A stretch of DNA of 64,000 nucleotides from Rhineura floridana (taxonomy: Eukaryota; Chordata; Lepidosauria; Squamata; Rhineuridae), in NCBI RefSeq assembly GCF_030035675.1, contig NC_084481.1:228996927-229060926 (forward strand). The letters run 5' to 3'. The translations under genes were made by a program, and so were the position numbers. The notes beneath the pieces were generated by a model. That model searched no databases and was not told the DNA's origin. It saw only the letters and a list, made by a program, of their open reading frames with translations. Numbering within the stretch: the stretch's first letter is position 1; each line of letters begins with the position of its first letter. Of the stretch, positions 31,981-46,185 are shown piece by piece.

Positions 31981-33180
31981 GTTCAAACTTTAATGATGGG
32001 GAATTTATTTAGGATCACCACTAGTGAGCCAACAGTTGAAGTAGCTGAGAGTTATAATATATGTTGTATAGAATAATAGACAATTAGGGCTTGGCAAATG
32101 CTACGTCTCTTGTCTCAGGATCCATGCATTACTTCAGGCCATCTTTTTATGTATTTGCACTTTTTTCACTCCAGATTTCCTTATGAATGCACTGGATGCT
32201 AATTATGGATCCAGGGAGTTGTGATTTCACTTTAATAGCCAATCGAAACTCAGTTAAAAGCGTGTGAAGTTGACAACTAGATAATATCTTAAATGTCTCT
32301 GAGCTTTTGCATATTGAATTTCTAGCGGCTAGGTTTATAGATGGAGAACATTTTGGTTCAGTTAAAAGCTTGCTTGGGCCAGCTTCAGAAGTAGCTATTC
32401 AAGTTTGCAATTGCTAGAAGAAATGTGCTGAGCCTGCAATCATGAATCTGATGGCCCTGCGATATTTGAGCAGAAGATTGCCACTGAGCAGTCTCATCAG
32501 TTGTATGAAAAGGATTGTTTATTGTCTAGACATATTTCATATGAACTTGTACATATTGGATAGAGTAGCTTACATTTATGATTCCACCAGTTTGGCCTAA
32601 TTATTGTACCCCATAGTGGCACTTGTTTTATATTTATAGGGGGAAATGTCCCAGGATTGCCTCTTTCCCAAGGGTGCCGTAGGGCACTTCTTTCAGAATA
32701 GTCAAATTGTCTCAGATAAAGAGGTTTACATAAATATATTCTGTTCATTTGCAAGTCACAGCAATTTATGCTAGTTTTTAAATCATTGCAAAATAAAAGT
32801 TGTGACTTCTACAGGGCATGATGCAGCTGCTCATCTGTGTGTTTGGGCATAGTTATCTTGTCATCTGTGACACACAAGTTGGAATGGGGCAGGGAGAGGA
32901 TGCCCTTCCTCCTTTGTAGTTAATCTTAATTCGGTTCCTGTGGTTCACTTGTTTCTTTCTGCAGGTTGCGTGCAGAAAATACATGCCTGCTCATGAAACA
33001 TTTAAGCTGGGCTTCGTAAGCAGCCATTATTTGTAATGGGTCGTGACGCCTTCACTGGCACACAGAGATAATTCAGGGCAGGAGCTGGTCAGCTTTTCAC
33101 TTACCCTGGGCTTTCAGTACCCTTAGAACCCATGAGAGAGATTCTCCCTGCTCGTAGTGTTTCCAAACACAGATATTAAG
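31981..33180. other. Intergenic, no recognised feature
   Basis: AT-rich sequence between L2 copy C and the microsatellite. I see no exon, repeat or RNA gene. Confidence 0.5.
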
Positions 33181-33185
33181 AGAGA

Positions 33186-33512
<327 letters not shown>

Positions 33513-33674
33513 GTCTCGTTCTTTTCAGCCTAGTGTGACGTTGTCTGTAATGCACGGGGAGCTTGGGGGTGCAGAGGGAGCGTGTGTGTTGCTTTGTCCT
33601 GGGCATCCAGGGGTAGGCAGTTGCCAGAAGAAGACGTGTGGTGACCTGCTGACCACATTTATGGATGCTTGTAC

Positions 33675-34470
33675 TTAGGGCATTGTTTTCAAACTGTGGG
33701 GCAGTCTCCCTTGGACACCTGGAAGGAGAGCACAAAGTCCAGAGGGGATAAGAACTTAAGCAAAGTAGAGCCTTGCTCTCCTAATAAGCCAAGACATAGG
33801 TGGGTTGAATGCCCCCTATTCATGAGCCCTGCGGAGCGGTCCTGGAATGATGAGGAAGATGAAGATACAGAATGGGACCCAGGGGAGGATCCTAGTGGAT
33901 TGTAACCAGGAAGTGCTGAGATGTTGGCTTCAGTACTTTTGACGGAGACACCTTCTCCCCTTTAACTCCAGTTTCAGCAGAAGGAATGCCAGCCAATCAG
34001 GAGCCCTTCCCTTCTCATCCTCTCCACCCTCCCTTTTTCTAAGTTGTTGCCACCACGCACACCTCCTCTAGAGGATGAGAATCTCAGTGAAGTGCCACCA
34101 GCCTATCTCCCCAGACATGCAGACAACTGGCCCCACTTTCCCACCTAGGAGGAGCACTCCTTCGTGCACACGTTCCCCTCCTGGGACACCTTCCTCATGC
34201 AATTAGAAAGGGCCCCGCCCAAACCTATTAAAAGGTTGTAGAGGGCGTGTCCAATTGCTGCAACAATGTCTTAGCTCTGAGTAGTAATGCCTGAAGATGC
34301 TGTGTAGAAATGCAGAATCTTGTGTAACCTGTAAGCTGACCCATGAAGCGTTCCAGATGGAAGTTTCTCATTAAACATACTGGGGGGAAACACCCCAGCG
34401 AGTCTGAATCTGATTGCAACAGGCTTGGCCAGGACAGTTGTAGAGACTTCATTGATTCTTACTGAATTTA
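33675..34470. repeat. Unclassified, possibly LTR-element-related fossil
   Basis: GC-richer than its surroundings, with an acidic-coding end (DEEDEDTEWDPGEDPSG, near 33850-33900). Further on is a TATA-like 'cctattaaaagg' at 34227-34238 and a polyA-like ATTAAA at 34371-34376, as in an LTR. The ends are not visible and it is not whole. Family and age unknown. Confidence 0.25.
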
Positions 34471-34991
34471 TGTGGGTGGTGTTCCCGCCCCCTGTTTGAT
34501 TTGGCAGGAGCTGTTTGCCGTGTTCTAAAGCTCTTGCCAGTGTTGGATTACTATTCTGTGTGCTGTGCTGTGAACAGACCATTTGACAACCTCAAAAAAT
34601 TTGACTAGAGCCTATATTCTCTGGCACAGATTACCAACACTTTGTATCTCTTTATTTCAGCTGCATTTTCATTCATAGAAATTTAATCCAATGAGGCTTC
34701 AGACTGACACATTCAGCATGGCAGTGACAAATACAGTTGGAGCACCTCGTAAAGTAGCTTGTGGCACCAAATGGCATGCAGAGGAGGAGGATGTTGCAGT
34801 TGCAAAGCCTGGCTATCTAATTCGAGAGGAAGAGAATCCACACTGAAGGAAGGATGAGCAGGACACAGCTGAGTGAGGGCTGCTGTATTTAAAACATGTT
34901 GACGACTGTCTATGACAACTGAGATGGTGGGTTTTGACACTGGATCCGAAGTTTAATATGATAGATCTCTTCCCTCCTCTTCCCCCCCCCC

Positions 34992-37900
34992 CAGTTTATT
35001 TATTTATTTATTATTTTATTTATACCCTGCCCTTCCTTTCAGCAGGAGCCCAGGGTGGCAAACAGAAACATTAAAAACATTTTAAAACATCATAAAAAGA
35101 CCTTAAAATACATTAAAACAAAACAATATTAAAAATATTAAAAAAACCTTTAAAAACATCGTTTAAAAAAGGGTTAAAGATAGTAAAAGACTTATTAAAA
35201 GCAATTCTAACAGATGCAGACTGGGATAGGTCTCAATTTAAAAGGCTTGTTAGAAGAGGAAAGTCTTCAAAAGGCGCCGAAAAGATAGCAGAGATGGCGC
35301 CTGCCTAATATTTAAGGGGAGGGAATTCCACAGGGTAGGTGCTCCCACACTAAAGGTCCATTTCCTACATTGTGCAGAACAAACCTCCTGATAAGATGGT
35401 ATCTGCAGGAGGCCCTCAACTGCAGAGCGCAATGATCGGCTGGGTATATAAGAGATAAGACGGTCTTTCAGGTATCCTGGTCCCGAGCTGTATAGGGCTT
35501 TGTACACCAAAACTAGAACCTTGAACTTGACCCAGTAGCAAATGGGCAGCCAGTGCAATTCTTTCAGCAGTGGGGTGACATGTTGGCGATACCCTGCCCC
35601 AGTGAGCAGTCTCACATTTTGCACTAGCTGTAGCTTCAGGACCAACCTCAACGGCAGCCCCACATAGAGCGCATTACAGTAATCCAGCCTGGAGGTTACC
35701 AGTGCGTGGACAACAGTGGTCAGGCTATCCCGGTCTAGAAATGGCTGCAGCTGTCTTATCAGCCGAAGTTGGTAAAAGGCACTCCTAGCCACAGAGGTCA
35801 CCTGGTCCTCTAGCGACAAAGATGGATCCAGGAGCACCCCCAGACTACGGACCTGCTCTTTCAGAGGGAGTACAACCCCATCCAAAGCAGGGAACTGACC
35901 AATTATCCAAACTTGGGAACCACCCCACACCGCCTCCCGTCTTCCTAGGATTCAGACTCAGTTTATTGGCCCTCATCCAGCCCACCACCGAGTCCAAGCA
36001 CCAGTCCAGGGCTTGCACAGCCTCTCCTGATTCAGATGTTATGGAGAAATAGAGCTGGGTGTTGTCAGCATACTGCTGATACCTCGCCCCAAATCTCCTG
36101 ACGACTGCTCCCAAGGGCTTCATATAGATGTTAAACAGCATGGGGGACAAGATGGTACCCTGCGGCACTCCACAGCACAACTGCCAGGGGGCCAAAAGAC
36201 AGTCACCCAATGCTATTCTCTGAGAGCGACCTTGAAGATAGGATTGGAACCACTGTAAAACAGTGCCTCCAATACCCAGCTCACCAAGTCGGCCCAGAAG
36301 GATACCATGGTCAATGGTATCAAAACCCTCTGAGAGATTAAGTAAGAATAACAGGGTTGCACTCCCCCTGTGCTTCTCCCAATAAAGGTCATCCATCAGA
36401 GTGATCAAGGCTGATTCAATCCCATAACCAGGCCTGAACCCAGACTGGGATGCGTCAAGATAATCTGTTTCATCCAAGAGTACTTGCAATTGCTGTGCCA
36501 CAACCCTCTCAATCACCTTCCCTAAAATGGGGGTATTTGCAACCGGTCGGTAGGTGTCATAAACCAATGGGTCCAGGGTGGGCTTTTTCAGGAGCGGTCG
36601 GAGCACTGCCTCCTTCAAGGCGTCCGGAACCACTCCCTCCCGCAATGATGCATTGACCACACTCTGGATCCACTCGGTCAAACCCCCTTGGCAAGCTTTA
36701 ATAAGCCAAGAAGGGCAAGGCTCAAGAGGACACGTTGCTGGCCGCATCATCACAAGCACCTTGTCCACATCATCAGGCCGCATCAACTGAAACCGTTCCC
36801 AAGAAGTTGCAGCAGAGGTTGCACTGGACACCTCATTGGGGACTACAGTAGGTGTGGAGGGGGCATCAAGACTGCTACGGAGGTGAGCAACTTTACCCTC
36901 AAAGTGCCTAGCAAACAATTCACAGTGGGCCTCTGAAGGTTCTAAAACTATTTCCTGGAGTTGATGTCAACAGACTCCTGACAAAATGGAAAAGCTCCAC
37001 CGGACGACTACTTGAGGATGTGATGGAGGCAGAGAAGTAGGCCTTCTTCGCCGCCCTCACCGCCACACAGTAGACACGGTTATGATGTTTTACTCATGCC
37101 TGGTCAGGCTCACAGCACGTCTTTTGCCACTTGTGCTCTAGCCGTCGTCCAGCCTGTTTCATTGCCCTTAGCTCACTGGTGTACCAAGGTGCAGACCGGG
37201 CTCCACAATGCCGGAGAGGGTGCTTGGGGGGAACCATGTCAAGAGCCTGACATACCTCACTGTTCAGTGTGACAAGGGCTTCAACACGGTCACCTGATGT
37301 ATCTACAGGGCATTCAGGAATCCAGTGGATTCCATTAGGCTCCAGGGGTGGACCATCTTAATCTGTCCACCACCCCTGCAGGGAAGGATCAGAGCCATAA
37401 GTCTGAACTTCACCAGGAAGTGATCTGACCATGACAATGGGGTGACATCCACCACCACCCAGGGCTGTGGAGTTGGTACGCCAAGCCTTCAACTCCCGAC
37501 TCCTCTATTGCTTCCAACTCCACAGCCCTGGAAAGGGCTGTAAATGTCTTTTTAAATTGGAAGCTCTCATAGGAGCATTTTTATCGCTGCCTGAATATGC
37601 GCTGATCTTGGCATCACAGCATTTGTCTTCATCTGGGTCCTGTGTCATACACTGACACACAAAATGTTGTCCATCTTGAGTGATGGTGAAATGCTCAACT
37701 ATAGCTGACTTCATGGGAAGCTTCTTTGACATTTTGAATTTATATTTTAAAAAATTTGTCAATCAAAATTTATTTTGGAGTTGAAGTCGGTACATTTCTA
37801 CCGACTCCGACTCCACCCAAAATTGCTTACAACTCCGACTCCACAGCCCTGCCACCACCCCTATCTCCAGACCACCCCTTCCTCCATCTGGAGCAAAAAC

Positions 37901-38063
37901 CAAGTCGAGGGTGTGCCCTGCCCTATGCGTTGGGCCAGTAACAACTTGAGACAGCTCCATGGTCGTCATGGAGGCCATGAAGTCCTGAGCCGGAACACTA
38001 GAGGCAGCCTCAGCATGGACATTGAAGTCACCCAGCACTATCGTTCTGGGCTCCTCCACAGCT
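34992..38063 (-). mobile_element. L2-clade LINE, 5'-truncated, long (copy D), with a hAT inside
   Basis: The 3' end has a (TAAA)n-type tail at 34992. ORF2 pieces from 38059 down: endonuclease end ([12 protein letters not shown]), then after the hAT insertion and a worn linker the reverse transcriptase ([70 protein letters not shown]), and the C-terminal block [33 protein letters not shown]. The catalytic YADD reads YADN. At least three frame breaks. Older than copy A. Confidence 0.88.
37460..37851 (-). mobile_element. hAT transposon deletion derivative with perfect 8-bp target-site duplication
   Basis: 392 bp. Ends 'cagggctgtggagttggtac' and 'ccgactccacagccctg' are inverted. Identical flanks CCACCACC lie at 37452-37459 and 37852-37859. 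On the minus strand an 85-codon frame encodes a BED-type zinc finger start: VEHFTITQDGQHFVCQC, then CDAK and NLKRHLQPF, matching the Cys/Cys/His/His layout of hAT transposase N-termini. The catalytic part is missing. Inserted into L2 copy D. Confidence 0.9.
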
Positions 38064-41000
38064 TAAAATATTTTTGGTGTCATGATTGTAATTGGGAGAG
38101 GAAACATAGCTGCACTGTTGTTAGGCCAAACACCTCAGCCATAGGTGTTTTGTGCTATGAGACAGAAGCAGATAGCAGTAAGTAAAGTAACACTTCTGGG
38201 GTGAAAGGAGGTAATGGGGGTGTGGGATGATATCCTTGCAGAGCTTGGTAACTATGAAAACCATCGGCCATCACCAGATTGTATATCACGGTAAATAAGC
38301 TTGGTCATGTAAAGTTATTGTGATGATGACCTTTTGAACTGTTTACGTCGCAGCAAGAGTACTTCATGTTGTAGCTTTCAAGTTGTCCTATACCTGCCCA
38401 ATGATTTCAAGGATGAATCCTTTGAGTGGTGAATGCTCTTTGATGCCTCTGTTGGGAGAGTTGATTGTGATGTTTTTGGTTTTTGTTGCACAGGAACTCT
38501 TGCACAATTAGGGCTCGAGTCAGTGTGATTCCTTGTTCTAGGATGAATCTGACTATGACTTCAAAAACCTGAGAAGCAAGAGGGAGGGAGAATGGGTGGA
38601 GTTGGGGTTTTGCTTCCCTCTTCTGTTTTGCATATTGTCCCAGTTCTTAACTGAAATTAGGAGTGTGGCTATGATTTGCAAAATAGCTTCTGGTTGGGTT
38701 AGTAACACTTCAGAGAAAGTAATTACCCTCAGAAGCATAGCTGCTCAGCTTTGAGAGTTAAAACTCTAGACTGCGTTATTGGACATCAATTTATTGGGGA
38801 AAAAAACCCTTGGCCAATGGCTTCAGTTGAATAGACAAATCCATGCTATTTATGTATTTGTAAAGCTGTAGCTTTTTAGAAATGCAGTTAATAGCTTGGC
38901 TCACATGTTGTGTCTAACTGCGGTGCCCACCTCTTTCTGTCAAACCTTAGTTTGCTGTTACATCCCAACATCAAACTAAGTTGTGCATGCCCTCTGAGCT
39001 GAATGACAGACAATGGTTTGGTGGAAGAGGAGGAAGCCTGAGAGCCCAAAGGTCTCCCACAGTGCCAGGCCATGGATTGATGTTGTGCCGGAGGTGAGGC
39101 AGCTCAATGCAAATAAGCTCCCGCACTGCATTTTACCATCAGTCCATTTTTTTACCTGAGATTGAGAGTAATATCCAAAAGAGTATGCTGCAGTTCTTGT
39201 TTCTTGGTGACACAATTGTATCTTGGGAGAACTGTTAAAGCTAAGTAGATGGATGCTTTTAACCTGCGGAATGTGTTTCCCACTCTCTGCCAAGGTGAGG
39301 CACCATGTAAACTTGCCGCTTAAGGTGAGAAGGAAGGCTCCTGGGCAGGCAGCTGAATGCATTGCTGTTGCTTGCACACCCCACCATAGTCACAGGCCTT
39401 CCCTGCTTCCGTCTGCTGACTGCTTGCCTTCTGTCCTTGAGAGCGACTGTTTCCAAAAAGGAGAAAAGCAGTTGAGCTGTAGTGGCTGTTTTTGTGCCCT
39501 TTTTCACACGCCAGGCTTTGCATGGCTACTTGGGATGCTGAGGGGAGTTGAGCAGTGATTAGAGTACCCTGCTTGGACTAAGGGTAGGAATGGGGAATGT
39601 TGCTTCCAAAATTAAGGATGTGGCGGAATTGGGCATTAACAGTTTCTAGAAGCTTGCAAGTACTGTGTGAAAAGGTACCCATATTTTAAAATCTGTTTTA
39701 AAATTATTGCATCAGAAAACTTAAACGTCATCCTCTTGACCTATAAACTGCTATGAGGGTTTGGATTGTGGTCTTTGTACAAAGTCATAATCCTTGTTTC
39801 AACCTGAGTATATCATTTTTTCTGCAAAACAGTTAGCGTGTTTCAGTGATTCAGGGCCCCTTTTTCTTTTTCAGGTTCCTCTCTTTTCATTGCCTCCCAT
39901 TCCCCCAATTGCTGCTGCCACTCCAGGTCACTGTCCTAACTATACAAAGCTGGAACTAGTGGTCAACTCTTGCTGTTACCAGTTGATGCTCTTTAATGCT
40001 GAAAGCCCAGATCAGTAGCACTATATTATGTTTTTCCGTAGCTGAAAGGGCTAGGACAGGCACCTAAGCTAGGCATAGCAGCAGTATGAAGAAGAAAGGG
40101 GCAGGCACTGTCAACTGGGAACAGTTATTTGCCAGTTTTATTAATCTGTGTTAAATTTCTTGTGCCAGCCATCTTAAAATAGAAATGTTGCTTTTGTGCA
40201 GAAGAATTGGAGAAAAGACTTTAATTGGCCTAGGGAAAAAAACAGAGGGGCTTTCTAGAATTGTAACTCTTTTTTTGCTATTTGCCAGGTGCTCTTTACT
40301 TAAGCTTGCTTACAGTCCTGTTCTGGAGCGTTTGGAAATCAGTGCTTTGTTTACTTACCAAGCTAACTGGAAAGGTAATGCAACTTGTCAGTATATGCTA
40401 GCTATGTAGTGTGTAGATTTCCCTCTCTTTGTTCTCTTTAATTTGCATGCTGGGTTTTGTGCTTTGCTTTGTCAGAATTGCATTATCGTATTTGCTAACA
40501 GGGAAATCATTCTCCGTGTGTCTGTCGTTATGTAGCAAAACCACCACCACCCACCCACAAGAAGGGAGGTATCACACGCTCTGGAGAATCCCAATGTTTG
40601 CAGAAGTCCAAAAAAGCCCTTGAGAAGAGAAAAAACTCTCTCGTGCTTAGCAAGGTGGGGGGGACCTAGTATGCTCAGTGAGTATGCAATTCTGACTGCT
40701 GTGGGGAGGGGAATGGTCAGTCAGAGGTGAGGAAGGTAGAGTGGCTGGAAAGTTAACAGGAGCACTCCACATGGCAACATCTTGTTGCAAGTCCAACTTA
40801 TGTATACACTACCCTGGAAGATGTCCAGGATCAGATGGAAGTGCTATGACTTTGTATATAAAAACAGTGTGCCTGACTCCATACCAACAGTGCGGCAGGC
40901 AGAGAGAACAACAAAAGGTCCTAGTCCAAGACACAAAGAAGTATTGACATCTCATGTGTAGTTCACCCAGTTGAGGGATCCCCATGTGTTTTGAGGCAGT

Positions 41001-43900
41001 GCCTCTTCAGTGGAAGTAGGGGACTTTGTCTCTGTAAAGCTCTGCCTATGTGGAATAAATAGCCTTTTCCTTTCCCCCTCACTGGTTTTAAGCAGCAGCA
41101 AATGAAAATGCAACTAGATGGATTTTGTTGCTGGCTTTTCCACTTGTTGACTGAAATTGATCTGTCCTGTTGTGCTCCTCACTTAGCTGCCGGCTTTCAT
41201 CATTGGGATCCAAGGAAGTAGCTTTCCTTGTATGATACTTGTAAGCTCTAGTAATGTGAAATAGCTCTTTTAAGGAAGGCCTGGCCGTGCCTCAGTGGAC
41301 TGGATGCTTAAGAGATCCAGACCAGGCAAAATTGCTAATGTTTTTCTGCTCAAGTGAGAAGCCAAACATTTTGCACAGAAAAACAATGTAATCTTCAAAA
41401 GTAACTGGCAACGAAGTAATCTTAATTCAAACAGCATTTTTCAGTACTGTGAAGTGCCACTCGTATATTTCCTGTTTTGAACTTCTAGTCATGTCAGACT
41501 GTTTTTCTTCTGCATAGCATGATTTAACCTTTGTTCTTCATGTGCTGCTGGAGTGGTGTGGTTGCTTAATCCCGTGCTGTTTGAGGAACACCTGAAAAGA
41601 CAGTATGACGTTGCTCTATCTACTTGAGCAAGATCCATCTGCCTTCATACAGGCCACCCACCCACCTCCCATGCAGCCCTGTACAACACATCCCCACTGT
41701 TCAGGGGGGCTGCAGGGGCAGAGAAAGATAGGTTGTGTGAGGTGTTGTCTGTTCACACAACATTTTTATCTGTAGCTGCCTACTTAGGTATCACAGTCTA
41801 AAATATGTAACGGTCCTTTTCATCTCCCTGGATCTCATTATTTTAGGATGGAGACTTGCCTTGCTGTTTGGTTGCAAGTCAAGATAGGTGTTATTCGTTT
41901 TAGCAGCTCATGTTCATTGGTTAAATAATAATGGTGTAGATGTTACAGAAGCAAATGTTTACTTTGGGCTTCCATCCACGCTGCTCATAAAGGCTGCTCA
42001 GTAACTCTTTACTGTGTTCTCAGGCTTATGCATTGTATTATGTGCAAATAGTTCTTTTAACTGCATGGTGCAAGTTGTATGCTGTTTGTAATTTTATTTC
42101 TGAATGTGGCAGGTTTTTCATTTGTTAGATACAATATCCTCAAACTACTAGAGTGTGATTTGCCTCTACCACATTGTGTCAGAATCTGACACTTTTTACC
42201 ATATTTGTATGCATTTGTCATCTTAATCTTTTCTTCCACAGAATTGTGGCTGTGAATTTATACATCTCTGCAGAAAATCCTTACCAAGGCTTTGGAACAG
42301 TGTGTGTGAGCTTGTGTGTATGACCAGCACAATGACAAAACATCAGCCATATATCACTTGTGGGATTCAGTACAGGTGTGTTGATTATCATAAGTGGCTC
42401 TTACTGAGTTGTTTTTGTGAGATACTTCTTCAGCAGAGAAGAATCTCCATTGTATCCAAGTTCAGAAAATGTATCAAGATCAGCAAGATTAATTCTGTAT
42501 ACACTGGTGCTTTATGGAATAAAGTTTGTTCTATGACTATAGTTGATCAATTTGGTATCTTTTGTTCCATGTTACATCAGTATCTCCAAATTATTAACAT
42601 GTCTTGTGAATGTTTAGGACTCCTTTCGAAGGCAGGCTCCAAATTGGACAGTGCAAATATGTCCATGTGCACATCAGAGCTTTGTGTCTTCTGGCCTTAG
42701 CTGCTCCTGCTTTTTGCCCCCTCTAGAAAGCGAGAGAGCTGCCATTGAAAGGAGACTTATGGTCTGCTGTGCATGTGGAACACCTGTAGTTCCCAGTATA
42801 TATGCTGTGCCTTCAATCTGAAGTCCTAACAGGAAGGTTCTGTCTTGCCATCAACTCTTGATTTTGGAGGCGAAATAGAGAATGAAGAATTTATTTGAAT
42901 GAGGTTCCATGTGCCCTGCCTCTGGCACTCAAGAGGAGGAATTGATCCTTCCGAAACTTAAGTGATTTGGGGCTTCTTTTAATTGGCTTTGTGCTTCATC
43001 ATGTTTCCCAAATTGTCTACCATAAAGAAAGCTAGAAGCTTATTTAAAATCAAGATATTTGGAAATGTTGGTCAGCTCCAAGGGGTACTTCTTGTTGCGT
43101 AAGGAAATAGTTTTTCTTTTCCATCTGCTTGGCTTCTAGACAGTGCATAAATATGTGAAGACATTGCTCAACAAATGTAACATTCTGAAAGGTCTTAAAA
43201 GACTTGCTTCAGCTAAGGCTTCGTAGCAAGTTGCTCACTGTCTGGCTACAGTCCTCATCTCTAAAATAAATTGGTGTCTATATTGTGTCCTTTAGTAAAA
43301 TTCACACAGCCATCATCCCTACTTCCTCATTTTTGGATCAACTGTCCTCTCACGCAAATATCTGACCACGACTTGTGTGGCTGGTCCTGGAAACAGAGAA
43401 TTTCTCATGTGTGATGTTGTTGCCAGTGTTAAGGCTAGCAGTTAAACAGCCACCAATGTCTTAGCCTGCAACTAATGCTCACAAGCAAACCAGCATTTAG
43501 ACTGGTACGCACTCCGTGATTGATTAGATTTTCATGCAGTCACTTGTTCTCTTGATTGTGGTATACTTTTAAAGTACTGGCTTGCTATATATGACTAAAA
43601 TGCAGACAGTTACTCTATTTATGTTTACCAAATCTAAGAACTATACTAATCACCCGTGACTAATCTCCAGCAAGCAGTAAGGGATTAAACTGTGTTTTTT
43701 AAAAAAGAATGTCATTGTGATTCCATGGGCTGTGGCATTGAGTTGCACATGGTCTGGGCTTAATACCTTGTTGTTTCATGGTGTGCCTTGCCCCTTCCGG
43801 CTGTCACACTCTCCCATAAAGTGGCTGGAGGTACTTATAGAAGTTCCCCCCAAAGTGCAGGTTCATCTAGTGCTATTGGCAGGTTTGTGTGATACAGTAC
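38064..43900. other. Intergenic, no gene recognised
   Basis: Mostly single-copy-looking, AT-rich, with short ORFs of no recognisable content. Exons of the proposed lncRNA could lie here but cannot be picked out. Confidence 0.5.
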
Positions 43901-45944
43901 CTCGTGCGAATCAAGCTGCATAGTAGGTAGCAGCAGTACTGGCCATGATTAGGTGTTTCTAGTACTTGGAACCAGTTTTTACAGGAATAGCCCAGCCGCC
44001 AGCAAATGTGAAAATAAACTGGGATTTGATTTGTAACTCGGCAAAACATTTTTGGGTGGTTTCGGAAGTCATCTTGGCATATAAGAGGGGGAAATGTGAA
44101 TTGCAGCAGCCTGAATTTTTCTTCCTGACCTGTAATAATGTTATGAATGGTAGATACTATTTACCCATGAGGACAACCTGTACACTCCTCCCCTCTGAAT
44201 TACTGCTTAAGCCAGGAGTGGGACACCTTATGCCTGAGCTCCAACTGTGGCTCTCCAGGGGCCTCTGGCCAGGTCGTAACCTTCACTGGCCCTTCCTTAT
44301 CTGCTGTCTTGAGTGTTTTGCATGGCTGGAAGGGGTCCCTAAACTGCAGTGAGATGCCTTGCTCATCTTGCCTGGGTGTGTGTAAATCTTGATTTTTGGG
44401 TAGGAGGCATGTAGCCTGCTGCATAAAGGGCAAGAGGTTATGAAGCCCTTTCTTATACTTGCCAGTGCAAAACTTGAACCAAGGGGAAAAGACAGTTATT
44501 GCATCTAAGCTATTCATGGTGTGCTGGCAAATCCCTCTCTTATGTGCAAATTATCTATAGCACTCCTAAAGTGCTGCTGTGCTGTGTATTGCACAGTGCA
44601 GCTTTACTTGTGTCTGCCTCCTGCTTAGTCATGTTCATTTAAGATGTAAGCAGGAGGCAGGTCTGTGGTTGGGGATGACAGGAATTTGACAGGACACGAG
44701 AGAAAATGAAAGCATGGCCTTGAAGACAGCAGTGGAAATACGTGAAAAATCAAGGTTTTTTTTCCAGAAGTACTGAGTGATGTCACAACCTCACTGGTTG
44801 GCTGAACTGCAGTTACTAGGTGCTGTGCAGTAAAGTATCTTCCTTGAAACAGGAAGGTGCAACCATAATTGAGACATAATTCACTAATACCATATTTCTG
44901 CCTTTGAATTTAGTAACTTTTAAGAGAGTATCAATCTTAATTTAATTTCACACAGATGCTGTAGGTGGAGAAAATACTTTCCTTCTCCTTAGAAACTGTT
45001 GAATTTTTGTTTTTGATTAAGTCACCTTAATGAATTGTTTTTGAATTTTTGTTTCAACATTGTATAGCCCTTCTATTTTAATATGGTGGTACAGAAAACA
45101 TTTATAATACTATTACGTATAGGAGGTGAAAATTGGTACAGGTACAACATTTCACTTATCCCACTCCTGGAGAGCTCCTACAAAACAAGCAGTCATTATT
45201 TAAGGAAGATGAGTTCTTGAATAACTTTCATACTAAATTCTTCAACGCTCTAAGCAAGACCATGTATTGCCAGAAATATGCTACACAGCCAGTAGGACAA
45301 ATGAAGTGGAGCAGGCAGCTATAGGGTTGGCACTAGTGGTGAATAGAAGGCTAAGTTTAGGCTTCTTTCATTCTGATGTTAAGCTAAAAAAATTCTTTAT
45401 ACCTAACAAGTAACACTTGTGGTATACTATCACAGTAGTCACCTTAATTTGTTCCAGGGATAATTGTAATTTCAATAAGCTTATTAAATTCAAACATCAG
45501 ATGTCAGCTAGATCAACCGTAAATATATTTTTTAAAAGTAATATGCAAGACTTCTATACAATTTATGGCATCTTTTCCTTTTAGAAGTGGGATTTCATGA
45601 GTCTCAATATAAAACTCTTAAGCTATTTTTCGTATTAGCCCAGAATGTTCGCTGTGTAGACATACTTTCTCAGTTCTCTTGTCTGTATGACAATATCAAG
45701 TTCTACCGAGTGGGGATTTAAAAGAATGCAATATGGGGGTGGGGCTTAACAGAAGTGTGGACGGCCTTGTGTAAATGGTGGCAGAAAGCTGCTGTGGGAA
45801 CAATGTTAAAGGAGAATCCCCTTGTTCATAATGTCCATTGGACACAGTGGATGGAACTCTCTTATGCAAGAACTCAGGTTAACTGACAGTAAATTAAGGA
45901 CAATCCATGCTTCATACAACAAAACTGATGGAGGTAATTGCCAT
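43901..45944. other. Intergenic, no gene recognised
   Basis: A block at about 44213-44340 ('caggagtgggacaccttatg' start) resembles a hAT end but lacks a partner end. The remainder shows nothing I recognise. Confidence 0.4.
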
Positions 45945-46185
45945 TAAGATCCAGTGATGGCCACTAGCTTAGATGGTTTTAATGGGGAGAGTAAATTGGT
46001 TAATAACTATAAGTAATTGCCAGCTTCAAAGTCAGTATGACTTTGTACCAGTGTCTGGAGAAAAACAGCAGGTGATGGATGACTCTTGCCTCCATGACCT
46101 GCTTATGGCCTTAGCAGAGGCATCCGGTTGGCCGCTGAACAGTAGGATACTGGACAACATGCATCCTTGGTCTGAGTCAGCAACT
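45945..46185 (+). mobile_element. CR1 LINE 3' fragment, worn
   Basis: Matches the 12.6-kb copy: 'gatggccactagcttagatg' (Ala-Thr-Ser-Leu-Asp) at 45956, then 'catccggttggccgctgaac', and 'aggatactggacaac' in the 3'UTR. Frame lost. Confidence 0.65.

Noticed and set aside
44213-44345. A complete hAT MITE
   Set aside because: Only one end resembles the family; the inverted partner is missing.
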